Assembly: GCA_910579655.1 (NCBI GenBank)
Contig: CAJTVE010000035.1
Coordinates: 1 to 32,576, forward strand
Reading direction: 5' to 3'
Source: an uncultured Allobaculum sp.
GTDB taxonomy: Bacteria; Bacillota_I; Bacilli_A; Erysipelotrichales; Erysipelotrichaceae
DNA length: 32,576 bases
Under the pieces are notes generated by a model that saw nothing but the letters and a program-made list of their open reading frames with translations, did no database searches and was not told where the DNA came from. The translations under genes were made by a program, and so were the position numbers. Positions 1-7,033 of the stretch are shown here, one piece after another; position 1 is the first letter of the stretch, and each line of letters starts with the position of its first letter.

Positions 1-48
1 TTCGCGAGATGGACTTGATCATAGGTAGAAGATTGAAAACGATTGGAC

Positions 49-76
49 TTGATTTAGTTCTGAAATCTGATATATT
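49..76 (+). promoter_or_regulatory. Putative promoter of the SRP RNA gene
   Basis: A -35-like TTGATT (49-54) and a -10-like TATATT (71-76) are separated by 16 bp and would start transcription near position 83, which is where the SRP RNA terminal helix begins. The match is seen directly; its use is inferred. Confidence 0.5.
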
Positions 77-80
77 AATG

Positions 81-166
81 GAGCTACTACAATAGCATCC
101 TGCTAAATGTGTCAGGTCGGGAACGAAGCAGCACCGTGCTGGCTCTGTTATGTGTAGTAGTTTTTT
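81..166 (+). ncRNA. ffs: Signal recognition particle RNA, small (4.5S-like) type
   Basis: This is the RNA scaffold of the signal recognition particle, which binds Ffh and targets nascent membrane proteins to the translocon. The domain IV hallmark is present: GTCAGGTCGGGAACGAAGCA starts at 111, with a GGAA tetraloop at 120-123 closed by C118-G125 and G119-C124 and the asymmetric CAGG/AGCA internal loop. The ends pair as CTACTACA (84-91) with TGTAGTAG (153-160), and ATAGCA pairs with TGTTAT inside that helix. A T-run at 161-167 follows. The short form has no Alu domain, unlike the roughly 270-nt scRNA of Bacillus. It lies upstream of tadA and dnaX, near the scr/tadA/dnaX arrangement of B. subtilis. 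Ends are approximate. Confidence 0.93.
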
Positions 167-181
167 TATGCCTGATTCTTG

Positions 182-215
182 CCTGTTGGTATCTGCCAGC
201 AGGTATTTTATTTTT
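182..215 (+). terminator. Intrinsic terminator after the SRP RNA
   Basis: CCTGTTGG (182-189) pairs with CCAGCAGG (196-203), with one G-U pair and a 6-nt loop, and is followed by the T-rich tract 204-215. It is a second stop behind the T-run that ends the RNA itself. Its T-tract runs into the parS-like site at 212-227. Confidence 0.6.
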
Positions 216-227
216 CCACGTGAAACA
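212..227. other. parS-like ParB (Spo0J) binding site
   Basis: TTTTCCACGTGAAACA matches the B. subtilis consensus TGTTNCACGTGAAACA at every specified position but the second. ParB loads at such sites, spreads as a CTP-dependent clamp and recruits condensin. A perfect copy lies 2.65 kb downstream inside dnaX, which makes chance a poor explanation for this one. Function is inferred from the family motif; no parA or parB gene lies in the window. Confidence 0.75.
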
Positions 228-892
228 TTCTGGTGTGAACCCTGTCTTTTTCAGTTTTAGAGACAATCTGAGCTGTTTTGGACTTTGGTGATCTGGATTG
301 GCGAGGTGCACCTGTATTCATCTTGTTCAAGTCTGAATCTTGCCTTGCTATTTGAAGATTCAGACCTTGCTTTGAAACATGAGTCCGCTCTCAATTGTCC
401 TCTTTCCGCCCTGTTTTCTGATTTCCATTTCCTTTTTCGATACTCCCCAAGCCTACTGTCCACTCCTTTTATCAATTTCTTTCTGGCTTTATTTGCATGA
501 TTTAACCAGTACGGTTTTTCTTGATGATCAGGATGCAGCTTTGCCCTTTCTCACTGATCGTCTTTTTTCTCTGTCTATTTCCGTTGATGATCACCATCTA
601 AAATTCAGATTCTTACCTCGTCGAAAAAAAAACAGAATCCAATTTCGAACTGAATAAAGAATCTTTGGGATGAAAGCTTAAAGACTGGAAATGAAGGCAC
701 GGGATCGAAGATCAGAGAGCCAGTTCAACGCATAACGAGGATCGTCAGAAGAATTCCTGAGAAAATAGAGCTGCTCAGACTCAATCTTTAAAGATGGAAA
801 ATGGAGATCTGGATTCGGATTCTTGCTGGATTTTGCAAATGCGGTCGGGATTGGATGGGTTTTTCGAAATGGAGCCTGATTAGAGACTGGGT
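228..892. other. Noncoding spacer between SRP RNA and tadA
   Basis: About 665 bases with no convincing gene. Short open frames exist on both strands, but none has a ribosome binding site together with a recognisable product. One structure stands out: GTCTGAATCTT (331-341) pairs exactly with AAGATTCAGAC (355-365) across a 13-nt spacer, with no T-run after it. The left part of the plus strand is pyrimidine-rich. Confidence 0.6.
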
Positions 893-893
893 T

Positions 894-902
894 TGATATC
901 AT
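894..902 (+). promoter_or_regulatory. Extended -10-like element abutting tadA
   Basis: TGATATCAT has the TGN-TATNAT form of an extended -10 box and ends 8 nt before the ATG at 911. A start 7-9 nt downstream would fall on or just before that ATG, so the mRNA would be leaderless or nearly so. No -35 is visible. The same TTTGATAT string precedes mutS. Confidence 0.4.
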
Positions 903-910
903 GGAAACTA

Positions 911-1609
911 ATGATGGAAAACACAAAAGAGAAATATATGAACAGCGCTCTTCGTCTTGCCAAGAAGGCGGAGACATTAGATGAAGTTCCAGTGGGGGCA
1001 GTGATTGTTCAGGAAGGCAAAATCATTGGCCGAGGATACAATCGCCGTCAGACCAGACAGAACTCTCTGGAGCATGCCGAATTGATGGCGATCGCCCAGG
1101 CTTGTCGAAAACTGAGCAGCTGGCGATTGGAAGGCTGCGATCTGTATGTCACCCTGGAGCCCTGCCCGATGTGTGCTGGAGCGATTATCCAGTCGCGAAT
1201 TGAGCACGTTTATTTTGGGGCTTTCGATGCCAAGGGTGGAGCAGTTGGATCGGTAACCAATCTGTTTGAACTTCCGCAATGGAATCATCATCCGGCTTTT
1301 GAAGGGGGCATTCTGGAAGAGGAATGTTCCACTCTTCTCAAGGAGTTCTTCAAAGAAAAGCGACGAAAAAAGAAACTGGAAAAACAGCTGCGAAAACAAC
1401 AGGAGCAAAACGAATGTTCTTGCTTCCAGAATCAGACTGAAGGTCCAGCTCAACCATTCCAGCTACAGAATACTCATCCGACTCAAAAACACGCTGAATG
1501 TGCATGTGATCATTCCAACAATATGGATCCAAAGCAATCCAATCCGCCTCGGCGAGAATTCATTGCGGATCCAGATGAAGATAAAAACCAGAAAGGAGAA
1601 CGGCTGTAA
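911..1609 (+). CDS. tadA: tRNA-specific adenosine deaminase TadA
   Basis: TadA deaminates A34 of tRNA-Arg(ACG) to inosine in the cytosol, allowing wobble decoding. The zinc-dependent cytidine-deaminase fold is clear: HAE with the proton-shuttling glutamate and one zinc ligand, then PCPMC carrying the other two, within the family string YVTLEPCPMCAGAI. The ATG at 911 (or 914) fits homologue N-termini better than the upstream TTG at 893. No good Shine-Dalgarno precedes it, and a -10-like element sits just upstream. The catalytic domain ends near residue 160 in a lysine-rich helix. A further 70 or so polar residues, including CSC and CAC cysteine pairs and many Asn, Gln and His, have no counterpart in the usual 155-165-residue enzyme. 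The stop overlaps the dnaX start by one base (TAATG), so the two are co-translated. Confidence 0.93.
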   Translation: MMENTKEKYMNSALRLAKKAETLDEVPVGAVIVQEGKIIGRGYNRRQTRQNSLEHAELMAIAQACRKLSSWRLEGCDLYVTLEPCPMCAGAIIQSRIEHVYFGAFDAKGGAVGSVTNLFELPQWNHHPAFEGGILEEECSTLLKEFFKEKRRKKKLEKQLRKQQEQNECSCFQNQTEGPAQPFQLQNTHPTQKHAECACDHSNNMDPKQSNPPRREFIADPDEDKNQKGERL

Positions 1610-3372
1610 TGGCTTATCAAGCTCTCTATCGAAAATATCGTCCTGCTTCCTTTGACGATGTTGTTGGACAGAAACACATTGTCCAGACACTGAAAAATGC
1701 GATTTCCAAAAATCGAATTGCCCATGCCTATTTGTTCTGTGGTCCTCGTGGGACAGGCAAAACTTCGATCGCGAAAATTTTCGCCCGAACGCTCAATTGT
1801 ACTGGTGAAAATCCACCCTGCATGGAGTGTGAGAACTGCAAACTTTCCTTGTCGGGAACCCATCCAGATATCATCGAAATCGATGCGGCTTCCAACAATG
1901 GTGTCGATGAAGTTCGAGCTTTGATTGACCGTGTCGGCTACGCCCCCTTAGAGGGAAAGTACAAAGTCTATATTATTGACGAGGTGCATATGATGACCTC
2001 CGGAGCTTTCAATGCCCTGCTCAAGACAATTGAAGAACCACCTGCCCATGTCATCTTCATCTTTGCGACGACAGAGCCACACAAGGTTCTGCCAACTATT
2101 CTTTCGAGATGTCAGCGATATGATTTCTCCAAAGTCAGCCACAAAGATATCGAGGATCGTTTGACCTATGTCTGCCAACAGGAATCAGTTAACGCGGATG
2201 AAGAAGCCCTGTCATTGATTGCAGAACTGGCAGATGGTGGAATGCGAGATGCACTGTCTATCCTGGATCAGTGCATTGCGTATGAACAGAACCATTTAAC
2301 GATTGATGATGTTCGCGAGATCTATGGTGTTGTGCAGCCAGAAGAAATTGGAGATCTGGTTGAAGATCTGGTTCCTGAAAGAGCGAATGATGCGATGGAG
2401 AAACTGACATTGATCGAGCGTAAGGGAATGGATATGAAGCGGTTCACCGCCGACCTTATTTCCCTTTACAAGGACTCGCTGCTTCAGGAACTGTACTCAA
2501 AAACAGATCTGATTTCAGAGAAACGAAAGAAAGTGATCGAGAAGTCATTTCTCAGCCAGCCGGTAGACAAACGAATTCAGATTCTGAATGATCTGATGAA
2601 CCTCTACAATAAGCTGGCCTACTCCTCGAATGTGATGGACTATATTGAGACGATCTTGCTGAAAAATGCGCTCTGGAAGCCTGCACCCATGTTCCAGCCG
2701 TCGGTTCAGCCAGTCAGCCAACCTCAATATGAAAGAAGAAATCTCGTTCAGAATCGATCTGAACAAAAATCTGACCGTCTGATTCAGCACCAGAATCCAA
2801 CTGTAAGTACGGCATCTGCCTCGCCCAAACCAGATCTGGCCAATAAGTTCTGGAATATGAATGTTTCACGTGAAACATCAGAAAAAACAACAAAACATCA
2901 ATCGGAATTCAGATTTTCGGAAGATTTCCTTCTCAGCCTGCTTGTTGGGGCGACCAAGACAGAGAAAAACAATGATTTGACTCATATGAAGGATGGATCA
3001 AAGTATGCCAACGATCTGGAGTATGCCAAGTTTGCTCTGTCGCTTCGAGGAAGCCGGATTGCAGCAAGTGGCAACAGTTACATCCTTCTTGGCGTTACGA
3101 ATAATCTGATCAAGGACAACATCAATGGACTGGAACAGTCGATTGGCTATGAAGCCTTCACCAACAAACTGCTGGGGAAACCAAAGAAGGTTTTTGCGAT
3201 TACCTTGGATGAAGTCACTTCATTGTTTACGGCTTATAAGAAAAGAGCGGCCCAAAAGAGTCTTCCGGATCCGGCAATGATTGAAGTTCTCCTTCCGGCA
3301 TCTGAACAGGAGATCCCTGTAGAAGAGCAGCTGAAGAAACGCTTTGCAGATCTGAAAATTGAGGAAAATTGA
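1609..3372 (+). CDS. dnaX: DNA polymerase III subunit gamma/tau
   Basis: This is the ATPase core of the clamp loader, which places the sliding clamp on primed DNA and, as tau, couples polymerase and helicase. The protein has 587 residues. Visible motifs are Walker A GPRGTGKT (45-52), the zinc-binding cysteines C64, C71, C74 and C77, Walker B IIDEVHMM (122-129), LLKTIEEPP (137-145) and sensor/arginine-finger SRC (166-168). Residues about 370-430 form a polar Gln/Ser/Pro-rich linker before a C-terminal tau-like domain. AAAGGAG at 1592-1598 supports the ATG at 1609. A perfect parS palindrome lies in the linker at 2862-2877, encoding NVSRET. Homologues of yaaK/ebfC, which usually follow dnaX, are absent. 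I see no strong frameshift signal for a separate gamma form. Confidence 0.96.
   Translation: MAYQALYRKYRPASFDDVVGQKHIVQTLKNAISKNRIAHAYLFCGPRGTGKTSIAKIFARTLNCTGENPPCMECENCKLSLSGTHPDIIEIDAASNNGVDEVRALIDRVGYAPLEGKYKVYIIDEVHMMTSGAFNALLKTIEEPPAHVIFIFATTEPHKVLPTILSRCQRYDFSKVSHKDIEDRLTYVCQQESVNADEEALSLIAELADGGMRDALSILDQCIAYEQNHLTIDDVREIYGVVQPEEIGDLVEDLVPERANDAMEKLTLIERKGMDMKRFTADLISLYKDSLLQELYSKTDLISEKRKKVIEKSFLSQPVDKRIQILNDLMNLYNKLAYSSNVMDYIETILLKNALWKPAPMFQPSVQPVSQPQYERRNLVQNRSEQKSDRLIQHQNPTVSTASASPKPDLANKFWNMNVSRETSEKTTKHQSEFRFSEDFLLSLLVGATKTEKNNDLTHMKDGSKYANDLEYAKFALSLRGSRIAASGNSYILLGVTNNLIKDNINGLEQSIGYEAFTNKLLGKPKKVFAITLDEVTSLFTAYKKRAAQKSLPDPAMIEVLLPASEQEIPVEEQLKKRFADLKIEEN
2862..2877. other. 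Perfect parS site inside dnaX
   Basis: TGTTTCACGTGAAACA is a perfect 16-bp palindrome identical to the canonical Bacillus parS (ParB/Spo0J) consensus. It lies in frame within the variable linker of dnaX (codons for N-V-S-R-E-T), where sequence is free to drift, which suggests selection on the DNA. The role, seeding ParB and condensin loading near the origin, is inferred from the motif. Confidence 0.9.
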
Positions 3373-3567
3373 TGAAACGAAAATCGGACTGAAATCTGAA
3401 TGGATTTCACTCCCCTTCCCTGCTTTATGAATCTGCAGCTGATTAAAATCGGACTAGAGAAAAAAATTCAGAATGTTCCACTTCAATTTTCCGATTTCAA
3501 GAATCAGAAATCGTTCAGAAATAAGAAATGGGATTAGGAAGATGAAATAGAGAAAGAAGGTAAAACT
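3373..3567. other. dnaX-recR spacer without yaaK/ebfC
   Basis: In most Bacillota the nucleoid-associated YbaB/EbfC gene lies here. This 195-base spacer has no such frame. It holds two copies of AAAATCGGACT (near 3379 and 3444) and several GAATC/AGATT words like those in the other spacers. A recR Shine-Dalgarno (GAAGG) is near 3556. Confidence 0.5.
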
Positions 3568-4161
3568 ATGTACCCACCTACATTTGAAAATCTGATCCTG
3601 GAACTCCATAAACTCCCAGGTGTTGGAATGAAAAGTGCTGAACGAATGGCCTTCTCATTGCTCGGATGGTCAGATGACCAGCAAAAGCAGTTTGCCAAGG
3701 CTGTATCAGATATTCGTAATTTAAAGCAGTGCAAAGTCTGTGGTAACTTATCTGAAAACGAGATCTGCGACATTTGCGCCGATACAAATCGAGATCATAG
3801 TCAGATTTGCGTTGTTCAGTCTGAAAAAGACTTATATGCGATCGAAAATCTCCAGGAATATAAAGGGGTTTACCATGTTTTACATGGAGCCATCAATATT
3901 CAGAAAGGCGTTCTTCCCGATCAGCTGAATATCCCCACTTTAGAAAAAAGGATTACACCTGAAACAAAAGAGGTGATTTTAGCCCTGGATCCGACAATGG
4001 AAGGTGAAACAACCGCGATGTATCTGACCAGATTGCTGGAAAATCAGGTATTAATCACAAAACTGGCCTATGGAATCCCATTCGGCGGCAAGCTGGACTA
4101 CACGGATTCAAGAACTTTATCTAAAGCATTTGCAAGTCGTCAGAAAGAAAAATCTGAATAA
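3568..4161 (+). CDS. recR: Recombination mediator protein RecR
   Basis: RecR works with RecO (and RecF) to load RecA on SSB-coated single-stranded DNA during gap repair. The 197-residue protein has the standard layout: helix-hairpin-helix KLPGVGMKSAERMA (15-28), a zinc finger with C55, C58, C67 and C70, and a Toprim domain with the acidic motifs QSEKDL (84-89) and LDPTMEGE. The C-terminal family string YGIPFGGKLDYTD is intact. GAAGGTAAAACT just upstream serves as the ribosome binding site. A strong terminator follows 30 bases after the stop. The length is typical and nothing is missing. Confidence 0.96.
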   Translation: MYPPTFENLILELHKLPGVGMKSAERMAFSLLGWSDDQQKQFAKAVSDIRNLKQCKVCGNLSENEICDICADTNRDHSQICVVQSEKDLYAIENLQEYKGVYHVLHGAINIQKGVLPDQLNIPTLEKRITPETKEVILALDPTMEGETTAMYLTRLLENQVLITKLAYGIPFGGKLDYTDSRTLSKAFASRQKEKSE

Positions 4162-4190
4162 TCACACGAAAAGCAAAATACAATCAGTCC

Positions 4191-4222
4191 AATCCGATGA
4201 TCTAAAGTCATCGGATTTTTTA
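4191..4222 (+). terminator. Intrinsic terminator after recR
   Basis: AATCCGATGA (4191-4200) pairs perfectly with TCATCGGATT (4208-4217) across a 7-nt loop, and a T-run follows. It ends the tadA-dnaX-recR transcript. Both arms carry the ATCNGAT word that is abundant in nearby spacers. Confidence 0.9.
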
Positions 4223-5436
4223 TATTTATGCTTCCTTTTCCATATTCCTTCCCCTATCGTATTCAAAGAGCCAAAAACTGATCAAGTAGATGAATAAAAA
4301 AAAGAGTAATCTATCTATACTGCGCGGATTTAGGAAATTCATATTTCAAATCATTCCTGGCCGATTGAATCCAAAATATCGATAGTTTTTGAATCCTTAT
4401 CAAGAAAAAAGCCATCATATAATCTGATAAGAATTCCTATCAAAATTTAATTTAAATTAAGCGGTAGAATCCCCCGTTTTATACACTGGATTTTCATATA
4501 TCTGTTTATCATCCTAAAACTGCCCCTTTTTGCTACAACATCACCATTCTAATGAAATTCATAAGAAACATCCGATAGACGCTGATCAGAATCTGATCAG
4601 ATGGGAATAGTCGGATATTGAGGATGATCGAATATGAAATGAATGGGAACAAATCTGATTATGATCCCTCTTAATCAGATATCTGGCAGATTGTAAGAGA
4701 AATGAAGTTTGACCAATTCGCACACGGATAATCAGCCGAAAAATGGCAAGAAAGAAAATCCAGTTCGGTGTTCTCTGCTCAAATTCTAGAAAAATTCAAA
4801 TCGTCTTCCCGCTTTCAGAAAATCAGAAATAAAATCCGCTCTCTTGAATCTCTATTCATATTCGGTTTCACTCAAATCTGAGCAATCACGTGAGTGAGGT
4901 AAAAATTAGTGAAATTCTTCTTCACTGAATCTGATTCGAGAGCTAAAATAAAAATATGGTACGAAAACGATTGGGAGAAGCAGAATGAAGCCTGGAACGT
5001 TGAATAGATAGAGAAAGGATTGAGATCGGATTAATCAGATCGATTTTCCCATCGATGTAATTCAAGTGAACGGATTTGGAATAAAGAAAGTTGGAGGAAA
5101 GCAGGCGATCAGATTGAAGAATGTGAAATTCCGAAATAGACTGATTTTATAGATCAAGCTATATCTGGAATGAAGGATTCTGTCCAGAGAAAGCCGGGCT
5201 TTCCTCAAAGTTTAATTCTTGTCGTGAAACTTTAATTGTGAGCAATCATGCGAAATTCATATTAATTTTTCACAAACGGTTCAAAGACTCAGGCTTTGAA
5301 AAATCTGCTTTTCCAAAAAATGATTGGAGAATTTGAAGAGTCGGATTTGATTTCTGGAAAGTTGCTCCTTAAAATGATATGGCATATGAAAATCATGAAT
5401 CATTCATAATTTCTAATAGGCGGGATTATTGACCTG
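4223..5436. other. Gene-free, dyad-rich spacer
   Basis: About 1.2 kb with no credible gene in any frame. By eye the gapped palindrome ATCNGAT occurs ten times (4422, 4570, 4591, 4596, 4653, 4674, 4929, 5025, 5034, 5108), besides two copies in the recR terminator. Larger dyads include two CTGATCAG copies at 4582-4600, TCACTCA/TGAGTGA flanking 4875-4890, and an 18-bp near-palindrome GATCGGATTAATCAGATC at 5024-5041. CTGATCAG is itself a perfect palindrome. Nothing resembles a DnaA-box cluster. Confidence 0.55.
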
Positions 5437-5445
5437 TGATATAAT
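5437..5445 (+). promoter_or_regulatory. Extended -10 promoter of the HTH/coiled-coil gene
   Basis: TGATATAAT is a consensus extended -10 (TGN-TATAAT) with no -35 at the normal distance. It predicts a start near 5452 and a leader of about 30 nt. The surrounding TTGACCTGTGATATAAT closely resembles TTGACTTTGATATAAT upstream of mutS. Confidence 0.65.
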
Positions 5446-5484
5446 CTCGACTGAATCTGAATTTCCGAAGGAAGGGTGATAGAT

Positions 5485-6159
5485 TTGGCTGAACAGAATT
5501 CTCCCATTGATGTCTATTATGATATGGACATCGCGCAGATCTGCCAACATTTCAACAAATCAAGAAATACAGTTGATAAAGCAGTCGCAAAGCTGGTCAA
5601 GAATTACCCGGATCGGGGCTGGAAATACAAGAACCCGGAAACCAAACGAATCACTATTCGTGCTGAGGGGGTTGAGAAGCTTTCTACATACTTCAGAAAG
5701 GAAAAGCAGGAAATTTCAACCGTTGAAACCGAACTGCGAATGGAAATCGAAAAACTGAATGCGATTCTTCAGGAAAAAGACAAGACAATCGCGAACCTGG
5801 AAGTCCTTTATAATGAACGTCTGAAGCTGGAACTGGATAAATCCGCTCAAACTTTCCTTCTTGAACAGAAATCAAAAGATGAAAAGATCACTGAACTGGA
5901 TACGAAGGTAGCGGAACAGACAACCAGAATTGATGAACAGGACACCAAAATCACAGAACAATCCGATCAGATCCTCAAACAGACTGAAGAAATCAGTTCT
6001 CTGAAAACTGAAAATCAGATCCTGCAAGATGAAAAGAAGATTGCCGATGATAAGCAGTCCGATCTGGAATCCCAACTTTCTGAATATAGAAAAAAAGAAG
6101 AAGAATACAACTCAAAATCCTTCTTCTATCGATTAACTCACAAATTTTCTTTATCCTGA
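5485..6159 (+). CDS. HTH-coiled-coil protein, possible RocS-like/DUF536-type DNA-binding factor
   Basis: No gene name can be assigned. The 224-residue product has three visible parts: a winged-HTH-like head (MDIAQICQHFNKSRNTVDKA, about residues 13-33, followed by a basic loop to about 60); a long heptad-patterned coiled coil (about 75-205), with near repeats such as TKITEQS and TEEISSLK; and a short C-terminal tail SKSFFYRLTHKFSLS with alternating bulky hydrophobic and basic residues that could be an amphipathic, membrane-touching helix. This order recalls RocS, a pneumococcal chromosome-segregation factor, and DUF536 proteins on Gram-positive plasmids. That comparison is by architecture only. 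AAGGAAGGG at 5469-5476 favours the TTG at 5485; a GTG at 5476 is too close to it. The gene is monocistronic with its own extended -10 promoter. Its end overlaps the convergent CYTH gene by 22 bp. Confidence 0.75.
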   Translation: MAEQNSPIDVYYDMDIAQICQHFNKSRNTVDKAVAKLVKNYPDRGWKYKNPETKRITIRAEGVEKLSTYFRKEKQEISTVETELRMEIEKLNAILQEKDKTIANLEVLYNERLKLELDKSAQTFLLEQKSKDEKITELDTKVAEQTTRIDEQDTKITEQSDQILKQTEEISSLKTENQILQDEKKIADDKQSDLESQLSEYRKKEEEYNSKSFFYRLTHKFSLS

Positions 6160-6722
6160 TCCATGACTGCCCGGGCTAATTTGCTTGGGCAGTTTTTTGC
6201 GTAGGCTACACCGGCAGGGGCAAGCAGCTCATTGAACTTCTTGATTCCATCATGTTCATGATGATATTCATATTCTGCTTCATAATCACTGTGATGAGCA
6301 AATTCTGTATAATCCAGGCACAATTCAGCCTGTGACATTTCATAGATCTTGCGAATCGTTCTTGTTTTCAGCATTGGATGAAAATCCGAAATAGGAACGA
6401 GATGATCCAGTTTATCTTCCAGCCACTCTTTCACCTCTGGTTCAAGCTGCTCAAGAGTGGGCGCGTTGACAACACATTCATACTCGTATTTTGTAATCGC
6501 ATCCAGCGGCTTTTTTAAAGTCAGGATATACTCGCTCGTTCCATCGATTTTTGGAATCTGTCGGATACGAAGCCCCATACGATGGGCCTGTAACGTTCTG
6601 GCGGCATTGTCGTAGTAGGTGTTGATCTGTTCCCGACAGATCGAAAAAGGATACAGGCTTTCCAGCTTGTCATACTGCTCTTTGGTAATCAGTGTTTTCA
6701 GTTCTCTTTCCTGATCGTTCAT
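6138..6722 (-). CDS. yjbK: CYTH-domain protein (YjbK-like, putative triphosphatase)
   Basis: CYTH proteins form an eight-stranded tunnel that binds triphosphorylated substrates; many hydrolyse inorganic triphosphate. The defining ExExK signature is ERELK at residues 5-9. Other tunnel features are visible, such as RMGLRIRQ, EYILTLKKP, KTRTIRKIY and ELCLDYTEF with alternating charged residues. At 194 residues it matches Bacillus YjbK. Its neighbour on the other strand is NAD kinase; in B. subtilis yjbK and the NAD kinase gene also sit close together. GGATGAG just upstream is a modest ribosome binding site. The last 20 or so codons double as the terminator of the convergent HTH gene. The substrate cannot be read from sequence. 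Confidence 0.85.
   Translation of the reverse strand: MNDQERELKTLITKEQYDKLESLYPFSICREQINTYYDNAARTLQAHRMGLRIRQIPKIDGTSEYILTLKKPLDAITKYEYECVVNAPTLEQLEPEVKEWLEDKLDHLVPISDFHPMLKTRTIRKIYEMSQAELCLDYTEFAHHSDYEAEYEYHHEHDGIKKFNELLAPAGVAYAKNCPSKLARAVMDQDKENL
6166..6198 (+). terminator. Terminator of the HTH gene embedded in CYTH coding sequence
   Basis: ACTGCCCGGGC (6166-6176) pairs with GCTTGGGCAGT (6183-6193), with two G-U pairs and a 6-nt loop, followed by T6. On the plus strand this is a classic intrinsic terminator. On the minus strand it encodes CYTH residues around KNCPSKLARAV, and no T-run follows on that strand. Confidence 0.85.
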
Positions 6723-6962
6723 GTCTCATCCAATCCGATAAGCAGCCAGTTGTTCACAGTTTGTTGAACAATCTGGCAGACCTTTCTTATCTGACTTGGT
6801 TCAGCCTCCCTTCGCATTCAATCTTTAACCATTCCATTCGAAGTCTGATTGGTCTTTTTGTTTGTTTTCTTAACAAAAAATGTAATCGATATCTCATGTA
6901 GAATCGATTTTATTGCATAAGATGCTCTCTGAATCCGCCAGAGAGAATCACTTCATTCATCA

Positions 6963-6971
6963 TGATACAAT
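6963..6971 (+). promoter_or_regulatory. Extended -10 promoter of nadK
   Basis: TGATACAAT fits the extended -10 form and lies about 63 bases before the nadK start. No -35 is evident at the usual distance. It would give a leader of roughly 55 nt. Confidence 0.5.
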
Positions 6972-7033
6972 GACGCCGGACAAAAAGCGTACTGACGTCT
7001 TAACGATCAGAAATGGAAGGGGAGAATAAAAAC

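Noticed and set aside
2882..2887. A6 run in dnaX as a programmed frameshift site for a gamma form
   Set aside because: No slippery heptamer followed by a stable hairpin was seen, and A6 is short for transcriptional slippage.
4884..4899. A CACGTG core in AATCACGTGAGT, like parS
   Set aside because: Only the central eight bases match the parS consensus; the outer bases differ on both sides.
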